Below are positions 1 to 12,700 of a stretch of DNA of 64,000 nucleotides, piece by piece. This DNA comes from Acanthaster planci (Eukaryota > Echinodermata > Asteroidea > Valvatida > Acanthasteridae), in contig NW_019091446.1 in assembly GCF_001949145.1 (NCBI RefSeq), positions 320,370 to 384,369 on the forward strand, read 5' to 3'. The notes under the pieces are model-generated. The model did not search any database, was not told where the DNA came from, and worked only from the letters and a program-made list of their open reading frames with translations. A program made the translations under genes and the position numbers. Every line of letters begins with the position of its first letter. The stretch's first letter is position 1.

Positions 1-621
1 AATAAACATATGAAATGTGTCAAAGGTTTTGTGAAAGGTTTAAGGAATCTGAGTTTTCATTCTACTCTGAGTAAATGTGCATCACACATGCCTCAGAAAT
101 TACATCTGCTTTGCCTACTGAGCTTTATATTACATGTAAGAGCAATTCAACTGTGTCCCTTTGTTGATGAAGAAATCAAAATGCTAACTCCTGTGAGTTA
201 AAAACAAGTTTTCTCAAAGCTTTTTTCAGTGGTTTCCATAGCAATGTTAGGGGATGGAATAAATACTTGATTCACTCCCAAAATGAGGTCGGCTACTGTT
301 CTCTTTCAAAAGAGAAAACAAGAAGTTGGTTCCAGGAAGGAGAAACCTTAAAGAATTAGGAACTGATGCTTATATAACTGTGCGATGACACTGAATGTGG
401 TAACCTTCACAGTTAGTTTTGCTGAAACTGTCACTGCAATAATCACAAGTTTAAAGAAAACATCTCATTAGAAGTTTGGCAAGTTGAATTGAATTTTTTT
501 TTCAAGTGGTCAACATAAATATCATCAGCAGGTAAGTAACAGTGAAAACTAAAACACAAAGCCCAATACACAGCAGCATGCCCATCAACAGAGGGCATTT
601 AAACAGCAACTCCACCCCCAC
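1..621. other. PDE10A intron, 5' portion only
   Basis: Minus-strand intron following the HDLDHRG exon. The next catalytic exon (the block following TITILQ in PDE10A) was looked for on the minus strand and is not present, so it lies left of the window. No repeat or other gene seen. Confidence 0.6.
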
Positions 622-777
622 CTGAAGAATGGTGATGGTCATGTTGAAGTGATGATGCTCCATGGTAGATGTGGAATACACCGCTGCTAAGGGCGTGGCG
701 TTGTTGACCATGAAGGAGTTGTTCTTGCCCCGGTGATCCAGGTCGTGGCACAGACAGGCCACAAACAGGGCCAGACA
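622..777 (-). CDS. PDE10A: PDE10A exon 20 (metal-binding HDLDHRG)
   Basis: 52 codons, phase 0 at both ends, acceptor TTTTTTTCATGCAG, donor GTGGGG. Encodes residues 668-719 and begins [17 protein letters not shown]. His678 and Asp679 correspond to metal-binding residues of the class I PDE HD domain. The segment [11 protein letters not shown] is characteristic of PDE10. Confidence 0.95.
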
Positions 778-3700
778 CTGCATGAAAAAAAGATGGAGAA
801 ACAAGACTATGGGTTTAGTAGTGGCATTAAAACTACTCCTGAACATCACTATAAAAACAGCAAGTCTGTTCCAAGGCATTTGGCACCTCAGGTCAGTGTT
901 TCTCTGCAGCCTCCTTGGAATGAAATGACAGAGACTATATCAATTATCCCCCCCCCCCGGGTGGAATAAAAGCCCATCAAAGGCTACTCCTCAGCTAATG
1001 CTGGTACCCATTTGTGACCTGTCACCACAAAATGAGCTGAAAGTCAGAAATTTCAAAAACTGAGATATCGGTATTTTTTAATTTAGCAGAAAGAGAGCTT
1101 TCCAATGGCATGTACATGGAACACTTAGGGTAGAAGTATAAGGTGACAATGTGACATTATTCTGGCAGATTTGCGTCTTTGTTTCTGACACTGTTTCAAT
1201 ATTCAAATAATGCTTTTGTCACACTTGCTGAGAAAATGACGTTTTTAAATATGTGATTCTGCAAAATATTTGGAATTAAATAAGAGACGGGTTATTCTTT
1301 CCAAATATAAAAAAACACAAAAATTGACCTCCACTTCAATATGACTATGAACCTTCAAAATAAGAAAGAGTGGGATGTGACTTTACTCTCATTTTGTCGT
1401 GACAGATCACTTTTATACTCCTGGTTGGAGAGAGGCAAGTACCCTCTGCTTGCTAATTAAATCCCTCAGCAAAATAAATGCAAAAAAATTGCTAGAACTG
1501 CTTCCATGCCTGTGCCACATTCAACACCCCACATAGTGTGACTGGGTTTGCATATATATTATTTTGGTCACCTTGATTTCCATGACCGGTCAAGTTAATT
1601 TCTCTGGTTTGTCGATAATTCACTTTACCTCAACGGGGGTGAAAACTTCTTCTTGGCAGGTCTTAATGATGGTGTAGACACTATGAGCGACTGAGAATGC
1701 ATGTGTCCAATTGTGGTAAGGAACCTTTCTGTAGTTCTTACGCACAGTCAGGATAAACCGACACAAGTCTTCATAATCAAAGCTGTAACACAGAGAGGAT
1801 ATATCAGTAAGGTTTCACAAGCAAAGGAATACAGCTAGTGCACTGATCAGCAAATTCATTGCCGACGATAACTCCACAGGGTGCCCCCCACTGCCACAAC
1901 AATGTCTGCATGCGCACATATTTATGGGGAACCCCCCTAGGCTGTTACATGTTCGTCCCCATAGCAATTTAATTGTTGAGTTATAAGTAATGCCAGTCGG
2001 TTCAGTTAACCATTATAAAAATAGCCTTTCATGCGCAACAAGTACATGTATATTTGCAGTGGCAGGATCAAGTATACCTGTCAGTACTACAAATGCACGT
2101 GTACTTGTGGTTATCAGACAATATCTTGGGCCATTAGTTTGCGTAATCTTATGTAATACATAACTCACCATTTGCTACACGTAGACGTGGTGTGGATAAT
2201 TGGTCACTTAAACGTTAATGTAAAAATTCTTGGTAACTTAACAATTTTCCCTTGCTGTTCTTTGCATTTATTCCTTCATGTGTGACCGAGTTGAAAAGGG
2301 CTAAATCTTTGAACATGTATTTGCCATCTGTGCTTCAAATCAAAATTCTAACCGTCTATGTGACTAGCAATAAGATGCTGCCATTTTGGATTACTCCTGC
2401 TTTCATTAATAGTTTCAGATTAATGAATGTATGTGTCAATGTACGTGAGGCAACCAAAACAAGAGTAACAACAGTTACGGATAGACAAATATATATTCTC
2501 CTCTATTGAACCATTACATAATTTACCACTTGAATATGCAAAATAGTGAAGAGAAAAGAGAAGATAATGAACAGTACAGTCAAGATGAGGTTTTTTGAGC
2601 GTCAAGTTCTTTAGACAAAAAATTTGACGGCATAAATTGCCATACTACTTGTGTATCATGCATGAAGTGGCAAGGGACTGGTTAAGTAAAGATGGGTGCA
2701 CATTCACAGAATCCTCAGGTAAGTGAAATGAATATTTTTTTGCATAGGACTAAGAAAGTGACGGTATAAACCTCTCCAATACTATTCTACTAAAAAGTCC
2801 CATTTCCACAGTTCCAGAAGTGAGAGTCCTGTTATTACATGTGCTACCTAACAACTACATGTAAGTTGCGATACAAAATCAGAATAAAGACTCAGAAGAT
2901 TGCCACATCAGGGTCCATGCAACAAACCATGCTAGCCCAGATTTACGGGGGCTGACTACACAATTTTCAAGCAGCATCATACTCAACCTCAACTCCATGG
3001 GCTGTGTGCCCATTCCTTCACTAGCCCCTGGTCGTGTAGAATACGAAAATGACGCTGACTGGCTATTCAGGATGAATACATAAACGTAAAGTCAATTGTG
3101 CGCATATTTCAAATGCTGCACGCTTGCGCCTATGTATTCTCCTGCACGTCAAGCATGCGCAAGTCTGCTTTGCCCGTAAACATACTGACTAAAGTCATAA
3201 TTTAAATATCCCAACTACACGTAGCCGGATAATTAAATTAAACAATCAGGAGTTAGATCATGCAAGGCATGGTGGGAACCAACATGACGCGGCCAGATCA
3301 TACCCATGGGAACGAGGTTGCATCATGCTAAATGTAGGGTATTTCATACGTTCAATTCTACTAGCCACCTTCACGTCTGCTAGTCCATTGCACAATCAAG
3401 ACGACAACTCCGTCGTTACTCTATCGCATGCAAAATCAATCAAATATATCTACATGTACATGTACAACTCAATGTTCTAATTACCTATGCCGAAAGGCAG
3501 GTTTGAAAGGATGTTAAATAACAACTCAACAACAAATCACTGGTTCCAACTTGACATCAAATATATATCTGGAAAACATATTTTCTTTGTTATTACACAG
3601 TTGGAGATCACATTTCAAAGAGTATGCCTGCAGCGAATGAATGAATGAAATCTTTTTCTGTACTTTTGGTTTCCCAGCTTGCAGCTTTCGGGATATCATG

Positions 3701-6700
3701 TCCTTCATTATATCAATAATTACTCTGCATTCATAAGAGCACGTATGGGTAATAAACGTTAGATCAAGGTTTGAAAAGTTGAACATTTCAGTGATTACAT
3801 TTACAATGTTGAAAACTCTGCCAGTTTTGCACAGTAAAATTTCCAAGTCCAAAAGAAGCGATGGTGTTACTGTACTAAATAAGTTGGCCAACAGACACAC
3901 TGTACTCAGGACAGGAATCTACAGGTCATTACAAATGCAACAACTTCACATAAATATTTCTAAGGAGACACTGCGGAAAGAAAGAGGTAGCAGGAAGACT
4001 GGGGTAATGGAATAATAGGGCTAACCTCTGCGAGTTGTCATCATCATTGCTGGAAAAGAAATGACAAGAATGGGTGACATAGAACCATATGCACACACAC
4101 ACAGAACACTGCCCAATGACAGCATGCTATTTGTAAGATGCAAACCCACACAGAGTCTTGGGTCAGTAAACAGGGTAGTGAAAGCCAAGGAACAGATTGT
4201 GTCTAAAACTTGGCAGCAGCTATGTATATGCAAAAATATGATAAAGTGGTTTGACTCTGAAATCTTGCACCCATCAGAAAAAGTGGAAGATGACTGCAAT
4301 GCTAAGCATGATCTCCAGAGGTGATGGATGGAATGTTCCACTTCATGAGATGAGACAGAGTGGAATGCATCATGTTATCAGTCATCAATTGGAATTATTC
4401 TTACTTTAGCACAAATTGGAAACATTAATTATTTGCTTTATAGGATATCCCTGTAAAGCCCAAATAAATTCCCACTTGCTGGAGTGACTAACCAGTTCAG
4501 CAATTGTGTTTGATCATAGACTGGAACCCGTTATTTAATCAGCACCATGGATTAGAGTGTTCCACTTTTACAGTGCAGCTACACATTGTGTGTTCATATC
4601 ATGCAACATGTGACCCATCAATCAGATGACAGGATATAATTATTCAGGCATTGAACAATTATGAATATTGTATCCTTACGCATGTTGCCAGTAACTCCAT
4701 TCATATATAATTTGCTGCAAGTGCCTTGTATAATCCAGTATTATACATGTAGAGATGTAGCTATCAATAGCAGTGGATCATTGATCTTCAATTGTTTGCA
4801 AATTCTCAACTTGAGTGTGATTAAAATTTAACACAACATTAAAATGAAATGAGAGGATGTGAGATGAATCCATATATCCATGAATAACGCTGTCACACCT
4901 GTGTGTGCAGGTAAAGCGAAATGACAGAAAACAAACACACACTCAGAGCAAACATAAACATTTCCATTCAAAAGCACAACAAACTGGAACAAAGTGTCTT
5001 AACTTTGATAACATGTAAATATACCCCTTTGGAACTCTAAAAATTAAACATTCTTAGGGTGTACATTTGCAGGGGTTGTAATCAAGTCAAGGATAGGTCA
5101 TTACAAATCAATGACTGGTCAAACAAATTCATCACTAGTCACTGCAATTAATCTCCAGCTAATCGCAAGTCATGTAATGCAAATCACAGGTCAATTACAA
5201 GTGAGTCACATGGAAGTCACAAGCCAATCACAAGCCAATCCCTGATCAAAGTCATTAGTCAATCACACATCGGTGACTAGTCAGTTACAAGGTATCACAA
5301 GTCATTCACAAGTCACCACGACCCAAGTCAATCAAGAGTAAGTCATAAATCATTTACCAATCACAAGTACACTGCAAGTCAATCACAAGTCATTCCCTAA
5401 CCAATCAGAAATCATCGCAGGTCAATCACAAGCTAATCACAAGTCATTCCCTGACCAATCACAAGTTATCACTGGTCAATTGCAAGCCAATAACAAGTCG
5501 TTCATTAACCAATCACAAGTTATCACAAGTCAATCACAAGCCAATCACAAGTCATTCCCCGACCAATCACAAGTGATCTCAACTATTGGTCACTTCCAAG
5601 TTGCCGATGCAGTCAATCATTAGTCAATCACAAGTCCTCCAGTCTCAAGTCAACTGCTATTGAAATAAACTACATGCACACAACGTGACAGACATCTCTT
5701 TCTGTCCTTTAGCACGACTGGTCAAATGGATTGACTGGATTACATTTTTGACTTTTGCTATCCGTGAAAAAGTCTGAGTTTATTTTGTAGTAAAGGCAAA
5801 GACAGAAGCAGTTTTTACCCGTTCAGAGTGAACATATCCTGGAACATGCACAGCACGTAGAGTGGCTTGGCTTCTTCATCCAATCCCCATGGGGAGAAGT
5901 CATACCTGAAAGCACAACAAAGGCCATACTGAGCTGGACAAATATGATTCAAACGAGCAATATGCATCAAAGCATGTATAATACTGAGAGAAACAGGAAC
6001 ATTGTAGAGCACTAAATAATTGGACAAATGTAAACTATGATGCAAACATAAAAGGAAAGATCTTGCAAGGGTTAAAAATGACACACAACACTACAAAACT
6101 GAACACTGCAATTCTTGAATTCCCTAAAACCAAAACAATCCTTTGTTATGTCTTTGTGGAGTTTTAGAAACCTCGCAACATTGGCCCCTGGTATAAATTA
6201 CGGTCTCAAATGAATACAGAAATGAATATGTGTACTAAAACATAAGAAATCTGTGCATCCAGGCATACACAGAAGAAAGGTTGAGAGCACCACATCAATC
6301 AATCCATTGATTTTTATTCATGAACTATCTGCCCATAAATTTGTACAATATCTTCACCCTTGCACAGGGTATTTTTTTGAGCCAAAATTTTTGAAAAAGG
6401 CAAAATTCACATGTATCACCAGCTTGTAAAATTCAACCCACATAAACACTGGCTTGCTGCTGTGCAGGCCATATGCATGTACAGTGGCTGAGTTCAACAC
6501 AAAGATCCAGCTCCATACACTTCCTGGATGTTGTGTAAATGTAGAACAAATTATGACTAACAAAACGTGCATGTATGTCTATTCAAAAAGACTCATGAAA
6601 CGCTTGACGGTTAACCCATCGATTGCCCCAGCAACAATAGATGGCCCCGGCCCCGGCACGAAGTGGATAATTCACTTAAAGGGTCTCTATGGTGAATTTT

Positions 6701-9700
6701 CCTATGGTGAATTGTGCACATTTATATACCTCTTCAGTGTATATAATATTACTACACCTCATAAATATTCATGAGCAAATCAGTCCGCGTCAATGGCCGA
6801 TTCCACCTCACGTCTGGGAAGTAGAAATGATACACGACCAGGTGACGTCATAGCGGTGAGTATCCACCTTGCTGCTGTGTGGTATTTTTTTCTGGTAGCA
6901 TCAAAAATCCCTCTGGAACCCGCCGCGTAATATTACGTAGTCTGTGTCACGTAATCTTTATGGAACCAGTCTGGAGTTGTATCCTAATAACTATTACAGT
7001 AAAAACCCAAAACGTATGTCAGCACCAGACTATGAAGCCCTGTTTCTATGCACATCTGCACTGCCCTATCATTACATGGAAATTTAGCAGCTGAGAAACA
7101 ACAATGGCGTCTGTGAGTACAAGTAACGTGAGATTTCTGTTTGAATATTTATAAAGTAAAACAAACACAGCATGGTTTATTTCGGGAAAATAGTGGGAGT
7201 TAAGGGTCCCTCGGTGTGGGTCAATTTCACTATCTCCCTCCACTTCGTGTCGGGAGGTAGTCAAGCTGACCTACACCTTGGGACCAGTAATTCCCACAAC
7301 TTCCCCTAAAACCATGCTGTACACTACTGGTGTATGCCATCCATTGTGGGTTAACAGTACTGCTGCTACTGGAGGTTTAGCATTGTCCAAGCTTTTCTGG
7401 ACAACTTGGGGTACTGTAAATGTGATATCAATCAAGGAAGACAAAACTCTGTTTCTATATTCTTCTGTCAAAAGGCGTGACCACAAAACTTGCTCACCGA
7501 AAACATCAATCAATAAGGTTTGCTTGTTGGCTTATTGCCAAGTACAGTACTTACACAACAATAAATCACCAAAGAAAATGGAACTTAGGATAACAAAATG
7601 TAAAAATACTCCTGCAACTCTCTTTGCACAAATCAATGCAAGGTGGAGACTTTCCGGCTAGGATGACATCACAGCTTGAAATTTGCATTGGCATAAAAGC
7701 TGGCATTGTAATACCTTTTAAACCACAAAGGTAGATTATTTTCATGGGTTTTAGACAAAATAATTGCATGGCATAGACCTTTTAACTGCAGAAAAGCCAA
7801 ACATGGATGACTGGATGGACAGACGGCACTGAGTTACTGGAGACTAACAGAGCAACCATTACCTTGCAAGTTGAGGCATGGGGTCTGGCAATGCAACTTT
7901 TTTCAAGTTCTCCAGATCTTCTTCATAGCACTGACTATGGTAGCTCAACACTTCCAGGGCAACTTTGTGTTTCTGCTCCGATCGATGGATTTTATCATAA
8001 AGCTGCACACAGATAGCGCAAAAATAAACATCTTCAAATGCTTTAATAACACTTTGATAGCACTTAAAAATTTCAATAAAGGCTAAGTTTCATGTCTTCA
8101 GTTTTATGTGACAAATTGATTTTAAGTGATGCCCACGGACAGAGAGGCATTTTAATCTGGATTAAATTTGTGTATTTGTGACCTCTGTTGCACATTCTAT
8201 TCCCGACACACAGTAAAATTTAGAATTGATCTCTGGCAGATGTACGGAATGGTCCATTACATACCGACACATAGCATGACTTAAGGGGCCTTTTTTGCAG
8301 AGTGGGTCACATATGATCTGGAGGAAAACTTGTACAGCTCTTAAGAGATAAATAATATGATAAAGATCAAGACAAATTCTTGAGATTTTACTGTAACCTT
8401 GGCATGATGCAGAGCCAAACCACAGAATACAGCGAAGGTCTCAAAGGCTTGTTCATCAACTTTGGTAAAGTATCCTTGTTTCTTGTTCACCATCTGCACC
8501 ACACCGATCACACTGCAAATCAAACATACAGCTGCCAGTTTCAACTTGTAGCAGAAAAACTTCTAACTTCAATTCAATTCAGTTGTCACATAGGTAAAAA
8601 AGGGAACATTTATTTACTGGTCACAAGTAAACAAGTGTTAACACCTCTCACGTTTAGTACAGTCCAGCTCAATGTCAAACTTGACATCGAGAATGTACAC
8701 AATGTAGAAAGTATCAGGAGGAGCACTGCTATCTTGGTCAAATTTAGAAAAAAATGAAACATAGTGATTTGTACATACTTTCCTCTGTTGTATATCGGCA
8801 TACACAGAATAGTCTTAGTAACGTAGCCGGTCTGTTGATCAACATCCCTGCGAAGACAAAATACATGTTTCATTATGAAAACATTCCAACAAAAATTGTA
8901 CACATTCTATCACAAATCTTGGGCTAAATGAAGGCAAGAATTAAAACAGTTGATGATGCAATGAAACCTCAACCAAATTTTCAGGGATGATGAACCAGCA
9001 ATGCAAACAACAGCAAAATAATTTCAATTTCACAAGTATTATATTAGAAAAAAGTACCACTGAATACAGTCAGGATGTTACCAACCAACTGTGCACCGGC
9101 ATACTGAAGTCTGTGTGTGTGTCCTAACCTTCTCACAGACTTTTAACTTACATGTAATTGGAAAAAATAACACTACAATATGCAAGCTACATGTAGGAGA
9201 AGCAAGGTTTCCAACATCCGCATGTTCATTTCAGTCTGAGTAAGCCCATTAATTGCTGGCACAAATTTGGTACAGGAATCTCTTTTTGAAAACAAGTTGG
9301 GTCTTGTTATTGTTGTTGCTAATGGGTTAATATTGCTTTCAAAATATTACATGTGCCTGTAAGCCATCATTCACGCTATGGGACTATGGTTACTGGCAGT
9401 AAAAACATACATGGGGGTGAACATCAACTCAACTATGCATGCTAATAACTGACCTGTTGAAGCGTTCATCTAGATAGGCATCAGGGATGTTAAGAACTTG
9501 CCCAGTGGAAGCTACGTAACCAGCAACACCTTTATCCATGGAAAACCTGCAGGAAATGGACAAGATATTTTACAGTAATTTACAATAACTAATTAAGTTG
9601 GATTACCAAGGCGGTGACACACAAAAGCAAGCCCCCCTTTTCAAAGGTTGGTATTGCAAAAACTAAGGCTTGGAGATTGGCACAATAAGCTTTTATTCTT

Positions 9701-12700
9701 TATCTTTACAATAAAAGGATATAGGTGACGTTCTAGGTTGGGTCAGGAAGCCAGAAACATTCCTATGTTTTGTTTCATCTACATTGTATCATGAAATAAA
9801 ATTTAAAACGAAACATGCACTGAATTTTTCTTTGACTGAGTTTTATGTATCTTTTATAGTGTTGAAAACTGTGTTTAATCCTTAGAGAGTTATGTGCATT
9901 TAAAAAGCACTTTTTGAACATCAAAATTGTCCAAACTTTTCTAGAGGGCACTGTACTGCTGTTTACAAATCAATGCAACACTGAGGTTCATTGCCTTGGA
10001 TGGAATCACGGTTGTGCTCTCAAATATGTTAATGCTATTAGCGTAAAAATCAAACAGGCACCAACATACAGAGAAAAATTGCACACAAAAATCGAAAACA
10101 AGCTTAACTGATACACAACGGTGCAATGTTTTAGGGCTGAGGTATAATAATCATATTACATGGCCCCTATTAATATATAAAAATATTGAATAGGCTTACA
10201 ACTGGTACACCAATAGCCCACGTTACCTGATTTCTTTTTGTTCATTTTCTACAACTTGCATTCCAACACCGTTGCCAACATCAAATATTCTAGCATACAA
10301 CTCTCTGGTTTTGTTGTCGACGAGGAAGAGTGAAGCGCGGTCCGCTGACACCAACTTCTGTGCAAAGTTCTGAAATGGTCCATAAAGAGAACAGAAAACT
10401 AGAGTACAGAGGAAAAAGTTCACAAATTTAGCAAGTCAAAGGTTTTGTTCATTTAGATTGCAATGGATGTAGAAGTGCACTCAATGCAAACTTGACCTCC
10501 TGAGTAGAATGAGTGAGTTGTTGCTAAGGTCATCCTTTCATACGGGGCAATGTAAAATGCTTCTGTCATACAATAAGGAACAGACGTCATTCAGAATATT
10601 TACCATGATCTTCATGATGACTGTATCCATGCTGATAATGTCTTGAAAAATCGACCTGAAAACAAGAACAACAAAAGGTGTTTAAATGGTGAAAAAAAGT
10701 GCACATGAAAAACCTACCATGTAGATATCTGTGTTTCAGTAACACTAGAGATTGAATTGTACACTGTTCTTTTCACACACGAGTAAGAACAGATTGGGGT
10801 AAAGAAAAATTCCACTTCACCATTCATTTTATCTTTGAAGATACAAGTTGATGATGATCCAGTATCTCTCTCTTTTAATTTCACTCTTAACATTTAATTA
10901 AGTCGGTACATCCTTTCTTGAGTTACACTTACCTTATCACTTCATTTCTGGCATAGTGAACACTTTGAACACAGTGACATGCTTAAGCCTTACAACCAAG
11001 TTTACCCAAGCCAACAATGAAATGGACAAAATTTGTGATAATCAGGGGTGTGAGTGGAGCATAAGAACTACATGTAGCTGAAATCACGAACGTGAAGCGC
11101 AAAGCATATACGGCATGGGGTCCAGGGCCCACTTAAGGGCCTGGGAAAATTTAGAAATGTAGATGCTCTGAGGTGCATTTTACAGCCTCCTGGTGCAACT
11201 ATCAGCCTTTTTGTCTTGCAATTTAGGCTACGTATATTTTAGATTTTAGTTTTTCATATTTGGCTGAAATTCCTGAAGGTTAAAAGGAACTAGTAATAGG
11301 TATACCAAAATTGTAGCTATTGAGGTTTGAAGACTGGGTTGGCCCTTTTTCCACCTGATCTATCTATTTTTTTGAAATTTCAATTCTTTCAAAGAATGCA
11401 CATCAAATGTCTAGGCTTTTGGATTTTCTGGGCGCATACTGTGTGCCTGCCCATCTACAGTGTATTCCATCCACGTCCATTTGTAACTTGAGGATCGGTC
11501 TTATCAAAGGTTGTATAACGGTCAGAACCTCTTTGGACAATTGTACCATTTTGTTGCGCTGACATTTCAATGAGGTTTATGTCAAAAAATTGTTTGAAAG
11601 CCCGTACAAAGCGATGCAAAACTGCGTGATAATGCATGACACAAGAACTTTGTGTGCCCCGCACCAGTTGTCACGAAACCCCATATCACCGAAAACGAAA
11701 ATCTACCAGCCTTACTTCAAGCCGCAAATTTGGAGTGAAATGTTAGTTAGTTACTACTTCCATTTACGCAGGAACAGCTGTAACAAGTCCCACTGACACA
11801 AGTATGAATATTGATATTTCATTAGCAGCCAATAACTGCACAATGACCGGATGGTCCGAGGATGCTGTTTACACACAAGGTTTACTCTGCACCAAATAAT
11901 GCCTGCACAAATTCGTACACTGTACACAAGTCCTTGTACCGCTACATGTACTGTGTTGTACAGTACATTCAGTCATGTGCATACTGTGCTCCAGTACTGT
12001 GTCGGAAAGAGGACATGCCAAGTTTGGCCAGGCCGTCGCATCGCGTCAGTAAAAAAAAAAAAAAAACAGAAAAATCTGCACTTGCCCAAGGAACAAGAAT
12101 GAGGAAAATCTGGCCCCTGATGGCCAAAAAGCCGAAAATGAACTTCGGCCTATTCAACAAAAAAAGCGGAAATCCACTAAAAAGCCAAGATTTCACACCC
12201 CTGGATAATGTATCAGGTACGGCGAGATATCTAATTAAGGAACTACACATGTAGTGTGTCAGCTTCTGCCACCAAGGAAGGTTCATATCATTTAACTACC
12301 CTCAAACAATATTTCATTTCTACATTGTTCTATCTTCATAAGTGAACTACATGACTTCAGTAACAGCTTGTAGATAATGTGTGATATTATGGTGGACTTA
12401 CTTGGTTACAGTCAAGAGGAAGTCATTCAGCTTTCTCTGCTTACTCATGCTGACACACATCTACAAATATATGTCAAGTTAATGCACATCTATTACATGA
12501 GTCTTCCAGAAGATAATGTATTACGTGACACACTCTGAGGCAAAGATGTCCTGTTTTTCTCTCTTTTTTTCAGGCACAACTGCTTAAAAAATGTTTACAG
12601 TTGAATTACAATTCAAATCAATGTCTTTTCTCTCACACTGTTGATTTACATGACGTTCATGTACACTGCTAAATTTACTTTTGAATACATGCAGTTCTGA

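Larger units (their letters stand above)
1783..5818. other. PDE10A intron, about 4 kb, with repeats
   Basis: Intron between exons 18 and 19. Contains a repeat at about 4321-4620 that recurs at 49.4 kb and a degenerate satellite at about 5093-5650, both listed separately. Nothing else recognised. Confidence 0.6.
10656..12401. other. PDE10A intron carrying a DNA-transposon-like element
   Basis: Intron between exons 11 and 12. About 1.16 kb of it (11,043-12,203) looks like an inserted hAT-type element, listed separately. The remainder is unremarkable. Confidence 0.5.

Noticed and set aside
502-621. Extension of PDE10A exon 20 through its donor (unspliced frame continues to 502)
   Set aside because: The reading after TITILQ becomes unlike any PDE, and GTGGGG at 621 is an appropriate donor; treated as intron.
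7271-7513. 80-codon minus-strand frame beginning [11 protein letters not shown]
   Set aside because: Looks protein-like at a glance, but several random frames here reach this length, one end lies in a palindromic repeat, and no family or phase-compatible splice partner was found.
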